A stretch of DNA of 27,740 nt from Lachnospiraceae bacterium (lineage in GTDB: Bacteria; Bacillota; Clostridia; Lachnospirales; Lachnospiraceae): contig JAPJQL010000042.1 of the NCBI GenBank assembly GCA_030825115.1, positions 1 to 27,740 of the forward strand, written 5' to 3'. Shown here piece after piece: positions 8,006 through 15,103 of the stretch. The notes under the pieces are model-generated. The model worked only from the letters and a program-made list of their open reading frames with translations, was not told the DNA's origin and searched no databases. A program made the position numbers and the translations under genes. Each line of letters starts with the position of its first letter. Position 1 is the first letter of the stretch.

Positions 8006-8803
8006 ATGAGCGGGTATCTGTATCTATTATTTTGGCTGATTAGTTTTGGGGCGTCCATCGCAGGCGCAATCTGTGGGATTGGCGGCGGTGTGATCATCAA
8101 ACCGGTGTTGGATGCGTTTGGCGTCCTGAGTGTTTCTACCATAAGTTTCCTTTCCGGCTGTACGGTGCTCGCCATGACCTGTTATTCTGTATTTAAAAGC
8201 AAGATGAGCGGAGAGTCCCTGATCGAGATGAGGACGGGTACGCCTCTGGCGATCGGCGCGGCGATCGGCGGCGTCGTGGGCAAATCCATGTTCCAGGCGC
8301 TGTCCAATCTCTTTGCAGATAAAGATATGGTGGGAGCGGTTCAGGCCGCCTGCCTTTTGGTGATCACAGTGGGCACGCTGGTATACACGATCAAAAAAGA
8401 CCAGATCCGCACCATGCAGGTGAAGAATCTGGCAGCCTGTGTCATGATCGGGCTTGTGCTGGGGATATTTTCTTCCTTCCTGGGGATTGGCGGAGGTCCG
8501 ATCAACCTGGTCGTGCTGTTTTTCTTCTTCTCGATGGATACAAAAACGGCGGCGCAGAACTCCCTGTATATCATTCTGTTTTCCCAGATTACCAGCCTGC
8601 TGAATTCTATCATGACACGGACCGTGCCGGAGTTTTCGGTCTGGCTGCTGGTCCTGATGGTGATTGGAGGCATCCTGGGCGGGATGAGTGGAAGAATCAT
8701 CAACAAGAAGATTGATTCCAGGGTTGTGGATAAACTGTTTATTCTTCTGATGGCAGTCATTATCGGGATCAATATTTATAATATTTACCAGTTTATGCAC
8801 TAA
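8006..8803 (+). CDS. TauE/SafE-family anion exporter (first copy)
   Basis: A 265-aa membrane protein with about eight hydrophobic helices in two halves. Each half carries the family's glycine motif: GAICGIGGGVIIKP near residue 25 and SSFLGIGGGPINL near 155. TauE/SafE proteins are associated with export of sulfite, sulfoacetate, sulfolactate and related sulfur anions, though many members are uncharacterised. It follows the deacetylase by 44 bp, and a GAAGAG purine run precedes the ATG. With a cytoplasmic sulfatase in the same island, disposal of released sulfate or a sulfonated product is a reasonable inference. Uptake of a small anion cannot be excluded. Confidence 0.8.
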   Translation: MSGYLYLLFWLISFGASIAGAICGIGGGVIIKPVLDAFGVLSVSTISFLSGCTVLAMTCYSVFKSKMSGESLIEMRTGTPLAIGAAIGGVVGKSMFQALSNLFADKDMVGAVQAACLLVITVGTLVYTIKKDQIRTMQVKNLAACVMIGLVLGIFSSFLGIGGGPINLVVLFFFFSMDTKTAAQNSLYIILFSQITSLLNSIMTRTVPEFSVWLLVLMVIGGILGGMSGRIINKKIDSRVVDKLFILLMAVIIGINIYNIYQFMH

Positions 8804-8821
8804 GTATGTTTCGCATATGCG

Positions 8822-8860
8822 GGGCTGAATCGGAGAGTCTTCGTTTCAGCCCTTCTTTTT
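8822..8860 (+). terminator. Terminator or attenuator between the two exporter genes
   Basis: An 8-bp stem pairs 8822-8829 (GGGCTGAA) with 8845-8852 (TTCAGCCC), followed by TTCTTTTT to 8860. A 10-bp palindrome CGCATATGCG (8812-8821) sits just before it. Only about 40 bp separate it from the next ATG with no evident promoter, so the second exporter may depend on read-through. Confidence 0.7.
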
Positions 8861-8900
8861 ACTCAAAACGAGATGGTTTTTACCGGAGAAAGGAGAATAT

Positions 8901-9620
8901 ATGGACAAGATCCTGATTGTTTTACTGTCGTCCCTGATGGGGGGATTCGTACAGGCGGTAACCGGGTTTGGCGGAGCCATTATCATCATGATATTCCTGC
9001 CGTCGATCCTTTCCATGACAGCGGCGCCGGCGGTCAGCGATGTCATCACGATGATGCTGTCATTTGCGATGTTTTGGAGATACCGGAAGGCGGTGAACAT
9101 AAAAAGTCTGTTTATCCCGGCAATATTTTATCTGATCGCCAGCACACTTGTCATCTATCAGTCGGCATTCTGGGATACGGGCAGACTGAAGATGGTTTTT
9201 GGCGTTTTTCTGATTCTGCTCGCCTGCTATTTTTTCCTGCTCTCCGACCGGGTCCAGGTGCGCCCTTCGCTGTGGATGAATGTCGGCTGCGCCGTATTGT
9301 CGGGGGTCTGCGGCGGACTTTTTGGGATCAGCGGTCCCCCGGTCAGCTTGTATTATCTCGCGGCGACAAAGACAAAAGAAGAATATCTCGGAACGCTCAA
9401 CGCATTTTTTTCGATCACAGTGATTTTTAACATTTCTTCCCGGATCTCCAACGGATTTCTCACGAAGGAGCTGGTGCCGTATATGGTGATCGGCATCGCG
9501 GCTATTCTGCTCGGATGCTCGCTGGGGAGTAAGGTATCACACAGGATCGAGCTGCCTGTCATGAGAAAATGTGTCTATACATTGATGATATTTGCGGGAA
9601 TCGTCTCGGTTCTTCCTTAA
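8901..9620 (+). CDS. TauE/SafE-family anion exporter (second copy)
   Basis: A 239-aa membrane protein, shorter than and clearly divergent from its neighbour. The first half has GFVQAVTGFGGAIIIM (the TGFGG variant of the glycine motif) and the second has GGLFGISGPPVSLYYL, both hallmarks of TauE/SafE proteins. Up to eight hydrophobic helices are visible. The ATG at 8901 has AAAGGAG seven bases upstream. Two non-identical exporters of this family side by side suggest either different anions or a heteromeric pair. It lies directly upstream of the LacI-controlled isomerase gene and belongs physically to the sulfated-sugar island. Confidence 0.78.
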   Translation: MDKILIVLLSSLMGGFVQAVTGFGGAIIIMIFLPSILSMTAAPAVSDVITMMLSFAMFWRYRKAVNIKSLFIPAIFYLIASTLVIYQSAFWDTGRLKMVFGVFLILLACYFFLLSDRVQVRPSLWMNVGCAVLSGVCGGLFGISGPPVSLYYLAATKTKEEYLGTLNAFFSITVIFNISSRISNGFLTKELVPYMVIGIAAILLGCSLGSKVSHRIELPVMRKCVYTLMIFAGIVSVLP

Positions 9621-9656
9621 AAATCCCACTCGTCTGAGAAAAAGTAGAATAGGGTA

Positions 9657-9685
9657 TTGACAAATGAAAATGAATATGTTAAATA
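9657..9685 (+). promoter_or_regulatory. Promoter of the FucI/AraA-like isomerase gene
   Basis: TTGACA (9657-9662) and TAAATA (9680-9685) with a 17-bp spacer. The LacI-type operator begins eight bases after the -10, over the expected transcription start, as at the repressor's own promoter. Confidence 0.6.
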
Positions 9686-9692
9686 TGTAGTA

Positions 9693-9706
9693 TACACACG
9701 TGTTGA
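9693..9706. promoter_or_regulatory. LacI-type operator, copy 1
   Basis: TACACACGTGTTGA, one of three related 14-mers in the window with a central CG, matching 12 of 14 positions of the consensus TACACWCGWGTGTA. It overlaps the likely start of transcription of the isomerase gene. The flanking GTAGTATA is also shared with copy 2. Confidence 0.6.
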
Positions 9707-9748
9707 TAGTGAGAGTGTTTGTGCAAGATTGTAGAAAGGGAGGGAAGC

Positions 9749-11095
9749 ATGGAGACAAAATTAAACGTAGGCTTTGTTACCACCTATTCTGGCAGATGGC
9801 CTGAGGAACTTCCGAAAAAAAGGAATCAGGAGTATGGGGACTGGCTGGAAGAGAATCTTCCGTCTGTCCGCGTCATACGGGCGTCGATGCTGGGTTGCAG
9901 CCGGGAAGCGGTGGAGCAGATCACAAAGGAGTTCAAAGCGCAGGAAGTTGACATTGTCGTGATGCTTTACGGTGCATTTACGGGGGATGATGTGGCGGCA
10001 TATCTGACCGAGATGCTGAAGGCGCCGATTCTTCTGTGGGCTCCGTATGAGATTCCGTTTGAAAAGGATGACAGGCTGTATTCGAACGCACTGTGCGCGA
10101 TGACGATGAATGCGGCGGCGATCAGAAAACTGGGAGCTGTCTACCATACTGTATACGGGAGCAAAGAGGATGAGCGCGCGGCTGGGAAGGTAAAGAACCT
10201 GCTGATGGCTTATCATACGGTCAAGTCGCTCGCCCATACGAATCTGGGCTTGCTCGGCTACCGGCCGACCGCATTTTATAACTGCAGCTTTGATGAGAGC
10301 CTGATCCGCAGAACGTTTGGCGTGAAGATGGAAGAGACGGACCTGAAAGTGGTGTTTGACAAGATGGATGCGCTCCCCGCAGAGCAGTGGGAAGCGGATA
10401 TGACAAGGATGTCAGAGCGCTACGATACAACGCAGCTTCCCAAGGGACATCTTGAGAATCATTCGAAGCTGTACCTGGCGCTGAAGGAAGTGATGGCGGA
10501 GCAGAGATACGATTTTGCCACGCTGAAATGCTGGCCGGAGATGGGGAACTTACATACGACACCCTGCGCCGTGCTGGGACGTCTGGCAGACGATGGGATC
10601 AACATCGGATGCGAAGGCGATGTTGATGCAGAGCTGACACAGATGGCAGAGTATTATCTGACCGGAAAGCCAAGCTTTATCACGGACATGATCAATATTG
10701 ACGAGACAGAGAATGTGATAACTTTCTGGCATTGCGGCAACGCCGCGCCTTCCCTCTGCAATCCGGAATATGAGCTTCAGATCCGGAACCATCCGCTGGC
10801 AGGTCAGGGCACTGCATTTTACGGAGCATTGAAACCGGGAGCTGTAACAGTCGCAAGGTTCTGTAATCTGGACGGCAGTTACAAACTTTTCCTGATGAGA
10901 GGAGAGGCAGTTCCCATGGACCGTTATACAAAAGGAATCATGGTAAATGTAAAGGTGGAACGTCCGGTCAGGGACGTGGTGGAAAACATCATAGAAGAAG
11001 GCATACCCCATCATTACAGCATTGTCTGGGAAGATGTGGCAGACCAGCTGAAAGAAGTATGCAGACTTTTGAAGATTCCCGTGATCGAGATGTAG
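9749..11095 (+). CDS. L-fucose/L-arabinose isomerase-fold protein
   Basis: A 448-aa protein of the FucI/AraA superfamily (aldose-ketose isomerases using a divalent metal). The N-terminal half is a Rossmann-like domain beginning NVGFVTTYSGRWP. The C-terminal half has the metal-site pattern KCWPEMGN with Glu264, CEGD at 288-291 and WHCGNAAP with His328. It is shorter than FucI (about 590 aa) and AraA (about 500 aa), and belongs to a broad poorly assigned group. From memory, sulfoquinovose isomerases of sulfoglycolysis include relatives of this fold, but I cannot verify the match. The ATG at 9749 has GGGAGGG upstream. An in-frame TTG at 9719 is less likely. It has its own LacI operator and sits just before the repressor gene, so it is part of the regulon. 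Its substrate is unknown. Confidence 0.75.
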   Translation: METKLNVGFVTTYSGRWPEELPKKRNQEYGDWLEENLPSVRVIRASMLGCSREAVEQITKEFKAQEVDIVVMLYGAFTGDDVAAYLTEMLKAPILLWAPYEIPFEKDDRLYSNALCAMTMNAAAIRKLGAVYHTVYGSKEDERAAGKVKNLLMAYHTVKSLAHTNLGLLGYRPTAFYNCSFDESLIRRTFGVKMEETDLKVVFDKMDALPAEQWEADMTRMSERYDTTQLPKGHLENHSKLYLALKEVMAEQRYDFATLKCWPEMGNLHTTPCAVLGRLADDGINIGCEGDVDAELTQMAEYYLTGKPSFITDMINIDETENVITFWHCGNAAPSLCNPEYELQIRNHPLAGQGTAFYGALKPGAVTVARFCNLDGSYKLFLMRGEAVPMDRYTKGIMVNVKVERPVRDVVENIIEEGIPHHYSIVWEDVADQLKEVCRLLKIPVIEM

Positions 11096-11126
11096 ACGGA
11101 TTTAGAATGGCAAGGAGAGACAGCCG

Positions 11127-11156
11127 TTGACACCTGAAAGTTCCATCAGTTATAAT
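11127..11156 (+). promoter_or_regulatory. Promoter of the LacI-type repressor gene
   Basis: TTGACA (11127-11132) and TATAAT (11151-11156), both perfect, with an 18-bp spacer. The operator starts eight bases downstream of the -10, so the repressor probably limits its own synthesis. Confidence 0.75.
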
Positions 11157-11164
11157 GTAGTATA

Positions 11165-11178
11165 TACATACGAGTTTA
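11165..11178. promoter_or_regulatory. LacI-type operator, copy 2 (autoregulatory)
   Basis: TACATACGAGTTTA matches 12 of 14 positions of TACACWCGWGTGTA, with the central CG conserved. It lies over the expected +1 of the strongest promoter in the island, in front of the repressor's own gene. Confidence 0.6.
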
Positions 11179-11197
11179 TAGCGAGGAGAGACGTGGA

Positions 11198-12223
11198 ATG
11201 GGACAGGGCAGCGAGAGAGTTACCAGGGCAGATGTGGCAAAAGCAGCAGGGGTCAGTGAGACGATAGTTTCTTATGTGATAAACAACAACCGTTATGTTG
11301 CAAAGGAAAAGCGGGAACGGGTTGAACGGGCCGTAGCGGAACTTCACTATCGCCCGAACAATGTCGCAAGGGCGCTGAAAGGAAAACGGAGCAATCAGCT
11401 TTTGTTTATTGCGGACCAGATTACCAATGAGTACTTCAGCCGCATCGTAAGCGAGATGGATAAATATGCCTATGACGCCGGTTTTTTGATCTCCCTGTGT
11501 GCGAACCGCAATACGCCGGAATTTGTATCGCAGGTAATCAGCAGGCAGTATGACGGCATTATCATCAGCTCGATCAGCTTTCCGTTAGAATATGTGGAGA
11601 GCTTCAGCAAAGCGGGAATCCCGGTGCTGCTGTTTGAGCACAAAAGACACGGGAAGCTTCCGGAGAATGTGGCGACGATGGAGTCGGGGCTGTACTCCGG
11701 CGCAAGAACAGGCGTGAAGCATCTGATCGATACCGGAAAGAAACACATCATATACATTGACCGCATCAGCAGACGAGGGAATGTAAGCGGACCCGGAGAT
11801 CTGAGGCTGAGCGGATATCTCGATGAGATGCACGCATACGGGCTGGATGCAGGGGAGTCTACGATCATCAAGGGCTGCCATACGGAAGAAGAACTGACCG
11901 AGGCTGTGATCCGATACCTGAAGATGCACCCGGAGACAGACGGGATGATCGGAAGGAACGATATGATGGCATGTACGGCGATGCGGGCAGCGATTGGCTG
12001 CGGTCTTCGCGTACCGGAGGAGATCGGGGTTGTGGGATTTGATAACTCCAGCATCAGCAGATTCTGCTCGCCCAGGCTGACAACGCTTGAGATGCAGCGG
12101 GAAGAGATCAGCAAACGGGCGATTGAGATGATGGTGCAGATGATGAACGGGAGAAAAGTAGAAAACGGCACGTTTGAAACGAAGCTGGTGATTCGGGAAA
12201 GTACAGTTTTGGCAGATGTGTAG
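11198..12223 (+). CDS. LacI/GalR-family transcriptional repressor
   Basis: A 341-aa regulator. The N-terminal DNA-binding domain (residues about 7-60) reads VTRADVAKAAGVSETIVSYVIN, the classical LacI helix-turn-helix, followed by the hinge helix YRPNNVARALKGKRS that inserts in the minor groove at a central CG. Residues about 65-335 form the periplasmic-binding-like effector domain, ending with EIGVVGFDNSSISRFCSPRLTTL, the typical LacI signature. The ATG at 11198 follows GAGGAGAG. Three matching operators occur at its own promoter, at the isomerase promoter and at the six-gene operon, which supports a local sugar-responsive repressor. The inducer would be the imported sugar or an early intermediate. 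Confidence 0.9.
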   Translation: MGQGSERVTRADVAKAAGVSETIVSYVINNNRYVAKEKRERVERAVAELHYRPNNVARALKGKRSNQLLFIADQITNEYFSRIVSEMDKYAYDAGFLISLCANRNTPEFVSQVISRQYDGIIISSISFPLEYVESFSKAGIPVLLFEHKRHGKLPENVATMESGLYSGARTGVKHLIDTGKKHIIYIDRISRRGNVSGPGDLRLSGYLDEMHAYGLDAGESTIIKGCHTEEELTEAVIRYLKMHPETDGMIGRNDMMACTAMRAAIGCGLRVPEEIGVVGFDNSSISRFCSPRLTTLEMQREEISKRAIEMMVQMMNGRKVENGTFETKLVIRESTVLADV

Positions 12224-12234
12224 GGGAATGGGAC

Positions 12235-12249
12235 GACATGATGCATGTC
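12235..12249. repeat. Inverted repeat beside operator 3
   Basis: GACATG-ATG-CATGTC, perfect 6-bp arms around three bases, 12 bp upstream of operator copy 3 and where a -35 element would be expected. It could be a second regulator's binding site or part of the repressor-gene 3' end structure. There is no T-tract, so it is not a normal terminator. Confidence 0.35.
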
Positions 12250-12258
12250 TCCCCGGCA

Positions 12259-12275
12259 TGATACACTCGTGTGTA
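12259..12275 (+). promoter_or_regulatory. LacI-type operator, copy 3, overlapping an extended -10 of the six-gene operon
   Basis: TACACTCGTGTGTA at 12262-12275 is the best palindrome of the three copies (only the two W positions break symmetry). The same bases supply an extended -10, TGATACACT at 12259-12267, with no good -35. Repressor binding here would cover the -10 directly. It lies 66 bp before the lipoprotein ATG. Confidence 0.6.
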
Positions 12276-12340
12276 CTTTCCGGAAAATATAAAAAGGGTA
12301 GCAAAAAAATTTATATAAAAAGAAAAGAGAGGGTATTTTG

Positions 12341-13660
12341 ATGAAAAAGAGATTTATGGCGTTGGTACTGGCAGGCGTGATGGCTCTGACGGCAGGATGC
12401 GGCGGCGGAAAAGCTGCTGACACAGGTTCCACTACTTCAGCTCAGGGGAAGCAGGAGAGTGCAACGGAGGAACAGATTACTCTGAAAATTGCCAATTATG
12501 CAGTTTTGGAGAAGGGGTACGATGCATTTTGGAATAAGGTGAAGACAGAATATGAGGAAAAATATCCGAATGTCACGATCGAGTGGGTGACGGCTCCGTA
12601 TGGGGAGATCTTAAACCAGGTGATCAATATGGCAGGCGGCGGCGACCGTGTGGACTGTGTGTTCAGTGAGATGATATGGCTCCCGGCGCTTGAGGATGCA
12701 GGTCTTGCAGCTCCTCTGGATGAGGTTTTGGATGCAGATTTCCTGAATGACTACTATCCGAACATTCTTGAAGCACATTCGATCAACGGAAAGGTATACG
12801 GAGCTCCGCTTTACGTATCTCCGTCCCTGCTGTTCTACAATAAGGACTTATTTGAAAAAGCAGGTCTGGATCCGAACACACCGCCGACCACCTATGACGA
12901 GATGCTTGCTATGGCGGAAAAACTGTCCGGACTGACTACGGATGACGGCAACAAAGTCTATGCATTTGGACAGCCGACGGCATCGGTTATCGTGATCGGT
13001 TCCTCTATCCAGGCGTTTGCCGCAAACTTCGGCGGTTCTGTATTTGATGAAAACGGCAATCTGGATGTGGAAAACCAGGGCATGATGGATGCGCTGAACA
13101 TGCTGAAGCTGCTGGATGAAAAAGGATACAATCCGCAGAACGCAAAACCAAAGGATATGAGAAACCTGTTTGCACTGGGTCAGCTTGCGATGTACTATGA
13201 CAACTCCTGGGGCTTCAACGGCGCGAAATCCATCAATCCGGAAGTTGTAAACTTTGCAGCGGCATCACAGCCGTTAAAGGGCGGAAACGGAGACGGCGCA
13301 TCCACATTGCAGTCCCACTGCTTTGTAGCGATCGATAACGGACCGGAACATGTGGAGGCAGTGAAAAACTTTATCCAGTATGTGATCACACCGGAGGTCC
13401 TCAATGATTATATTGCAGATATCGCACCGGCGCTGCCTGCAAAAGAGGCGATGAAGGACATGGAAGCAGTAAAGAACAGCCCGATTTTAAACGGCGCCGG
13501 AGATTCTGTAGAAAAAGCAGAGCCTGTACTGATGTTCCCGACTTTATCCGACTTCAATCTGGAACTTTGTGCACTGGCTCAGGCCGTTACGGTAGGAAAA
13601 GAAGATCCTGCTTCTGCACTGGCGAATTTTGAAACTTCGGTACAGCCGCTGCTTCCATAA
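12341..13660 (+). CDS. Extracellular sugar-binding lipoprotein (ABC family 1)
   Basis: A 439-aa lipoprotein that captures the sugar for the CUT1 permeases encoded downstream. The signal peptide MKKRFMALVLAGVMALTAGC has a lipobox LTAGC with Cys20, then a Gly/Ser/Thr/Gln linker. The mature domain is an MBP-like SBP_bac family 1 fold: KTEYEEKYPNVTIEWVTAPY near the start, INGKVYGAPLYVSPSLLFYNKDLFEKAGLDP around residues 150-180, and a C-terminal AVKNFIQYVI-PE segment. The ATG at 12341 has AGAGAGGG seven bases upstream. The TTG just before it is not needed. It is the first gene of a six-gene operon with gaps of 16-33 bp. Ligand presumed to be a sulfated saccharide because a sulfatase gene follows immediately. 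Confidence 0.88.
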   Translation: MKKRFMALVLAGVMALTAGCGGGKAADTGSTTSAQGKQESATEEQITLKIANYAVLEKGYDAFWNKVKTEYEEKYPNVTIEWVTAPYGEILNQVINMAGGGDRVDCVFSEMIWLPALEDAGLAAPLDEVLDADFLNDYYPNILEAHSINGKVYGAPLYVSPSLLFYNKDLFEKAGLDPNTPPTTYDEMLAMAEKLSGLTTDDGNKVYAFGQPTASVIVIGSSIQAFAANFGGSVFDENGNLDVENQGMMDALNMLKLLDEKGYNPQNAKPKDMRNLFALGQLAMYYDNSWGFNGAKSINPEVVNFAAASQPLKGGNGDGASTLQSHCFVAIDNGPEHVEAVKNFIQYVITPEVLNDYIADIAPALPAKEAMKDMEAVKNSPILNGAGDSVEKAEPVLMFPTLSDFNLELCALAQAVTVGKEDPASALANFETSVQPLLP

Positions 13661-13687
13661 CCGGACGTAAGAAGGGAGAAGAGCAAG

Positions 13688-15085
13688 GTGGAAAAGAAAC
13701 CCAATATAGTAATGATTCTGACAGACGATCAGGGAATCTGGTCGCTGGGCTGCTATGGAAACCGGGAGATCAGGACACCGAATCTTGACAGGCTGGCAGA
13801 AAACGGGGTGAGGTTTGATAATTTCTTCTGTACCTCACCGGTCTGCTCGCCTGCCAGGGCTTCCCTGCTGACCGGAAAGATACCGTCTCAGCACGGAATC
13901 CACGATTATCTGAGCGGCGGAAACGGGGGCGCCACTCAGGAAGCGATCGAATTCCTGAAGGATCACAGAGGATATACGGATGTCCTGGCAGAAAACGGAT
14001 ATACCTGCGGATTAAGCGGCAAATGGCACCTGGGCGCAGCGATGCTTCCGCAAAAAGGATTTTCGTTCTGGTATACGCATCAGAAGGGCGGCGGACCTTA
14101 CTATAACGCGCCCATGATACGGAACGGCGAGTTGGTGACAGAACCCGGGTATATCACGGATGTGATCACAGATGAAGCGCTGGGATTTTTGGACAGTCAG
14201 AAAAACAGTGAAAATCCATTTTACCTGAGCGTCCATTATACGGCTCCGCACTCGCCATGGATCGGGTGCCATCCGGAACAATATACGAAGATGTATGAGG
14301 ACTGCCTCTTTGAAAGCTGCCCGCAAAAGGAGCAGCATCCGTGGGCAATGACGGGGGCAGTGGAGGGTTATCAGATGCCGAGGGAATGCCTGATCGGGTA
14401 TTTTGCGGCAGTCACGGCGATGGACGATAACGTGGGCCGGATTTTAAACAAGCTGGAAGAAGAAAATCTGATGGAAGATACCCTGATCATCTTTTCCAGC
14501 GACAATGGGTTTAACTGCGGACATCACGGGGTATGGGGGAAAGGGAACGGAACATTCCCGATCAATATGTATGATTCGTCTGTCAAAGTGCCGTTTATCA
14601 TGAGTCATCGCGGTCATATTCCGTCCGGTACGGTCTGCGATACCATGTGCAGCGGGTATGATTTTATGCCGACGATCCTGGAGTATGTCGGACTGGAAGT
14701 ACCGGAAGATAAAAGCCTTCCGGGGAAAAGCTTTTATCCGGAGCTGATGCAGAAAGAATCAGGAGAGAACCGTCCGGTTGTCGTGTTTGATGAATACGGC
14801 CCCTGCCGGATGATCCGTGACAGAAGATATAAGCTGATCCACCGGTATCCGTTTGGACCGGATGAATTCTATGATCTGTCTGAGGACCCGGGAGAGGACC
14901 AGAACCGGATTGACGATGAGAGCTGCCAGGCAGTCATCCAGGACATGAAAAAACGGATGGAAACCTGGTTTATACGATACGTGGATCCGCGGATCGATGG
15001 GGCGAAGGAGCCTGTAAAAGGGGGCGGTCAGACGAACCTGGCAGGGACTTTGGGACCGGGAATCCATGTGTATGGGGAAAATTAG
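13688..15085 (+). CDS. Cytoplasmic sulfatase (alkaline phosphatase superfamily), Cys-type
   Basis: A 465-aa sulfate-ester hydrolase. It has the metal pair Asp13/Asp14 in ILTDDQG and the formylglycine motif C-S-P-A-R-A-S-L-L-T-G with Cys53 as the residue to be oxidised. It also has Lys/His in SGKWHLG, HYTAPHSPW, and SSDNGFNCGHHG with the metal-binding Asp-Asn. Anaerobes mature Cys-type sites with a radical SAM enzyme, which is encoded at 19652. There is no signal peptide, so the enzyme should work in the cytoplasm on imported substrate, unlike the periplasmic sulfatases of Bacteroides. Start is GTG with GAAGGGAGAAG upstream. It sits between the binding protein and the permeases of its transporter. 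The exact sulfated sugar is not readable from the sequence. Confidence 0.9.
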   Translation: MEKKPNIVMILTDDQGIWSLGCYGNREIRTPNLDRLAENGVRFDNFFCTSPVCSPARASLLTGKIPSQHGIHDYLSGGNGGATQEAIEFLKDHRGYTDVLAENGYTCGLSGKWHLGAAMLPQKGFSFWYTHQKGGGPYYNAPMIRNGELVTEPGYITDVITDEALGFLDSQKNSENPFYLSVHYTAPHSPWIGCHPEQYTKMYEDCLFESCPQKEQHPWAMTGAVEGYQMPRECLIGYFAAVTAMDDNVGRILNKLEEENLMEDTLIIFSSDNGFNCGHHGVWGKGNGTFPINMYDSSVKVPFIMSHRGHIPSGTVCDTMCSGYDFMPTILEYVGLEVPEDKSLPGKSFYPELMQKESGENRPVVVFDEYGPCRMIRDRRYKLIHRYPFGPDEFYDLSEDPGEDQNRIDDESCQAVIQDMKKRMETWFIRYVDPRIDGAKEPVKGGGQTNLAGTLGPGIHVYGEN

Positions 15086-15103
15086 GAGAAGGGAGGCAGC
15101 GAT

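Noticed and set aside
8027..8800. 257-aa minus-strand frame opposite the first TauE/SafE gene
   Set aside because: His/Gln/Asp-rich composition is typical of antisense reading of a membrane protein gene. The plus strand has the glycine motifs and a ribosome site.
11470..12432. 320-aa minus-strand frame opposite the LacI gene
   Set aside because: It covers the repressor gene, its downstream operator and the start of the lipoprotein gene. No domain is visible.
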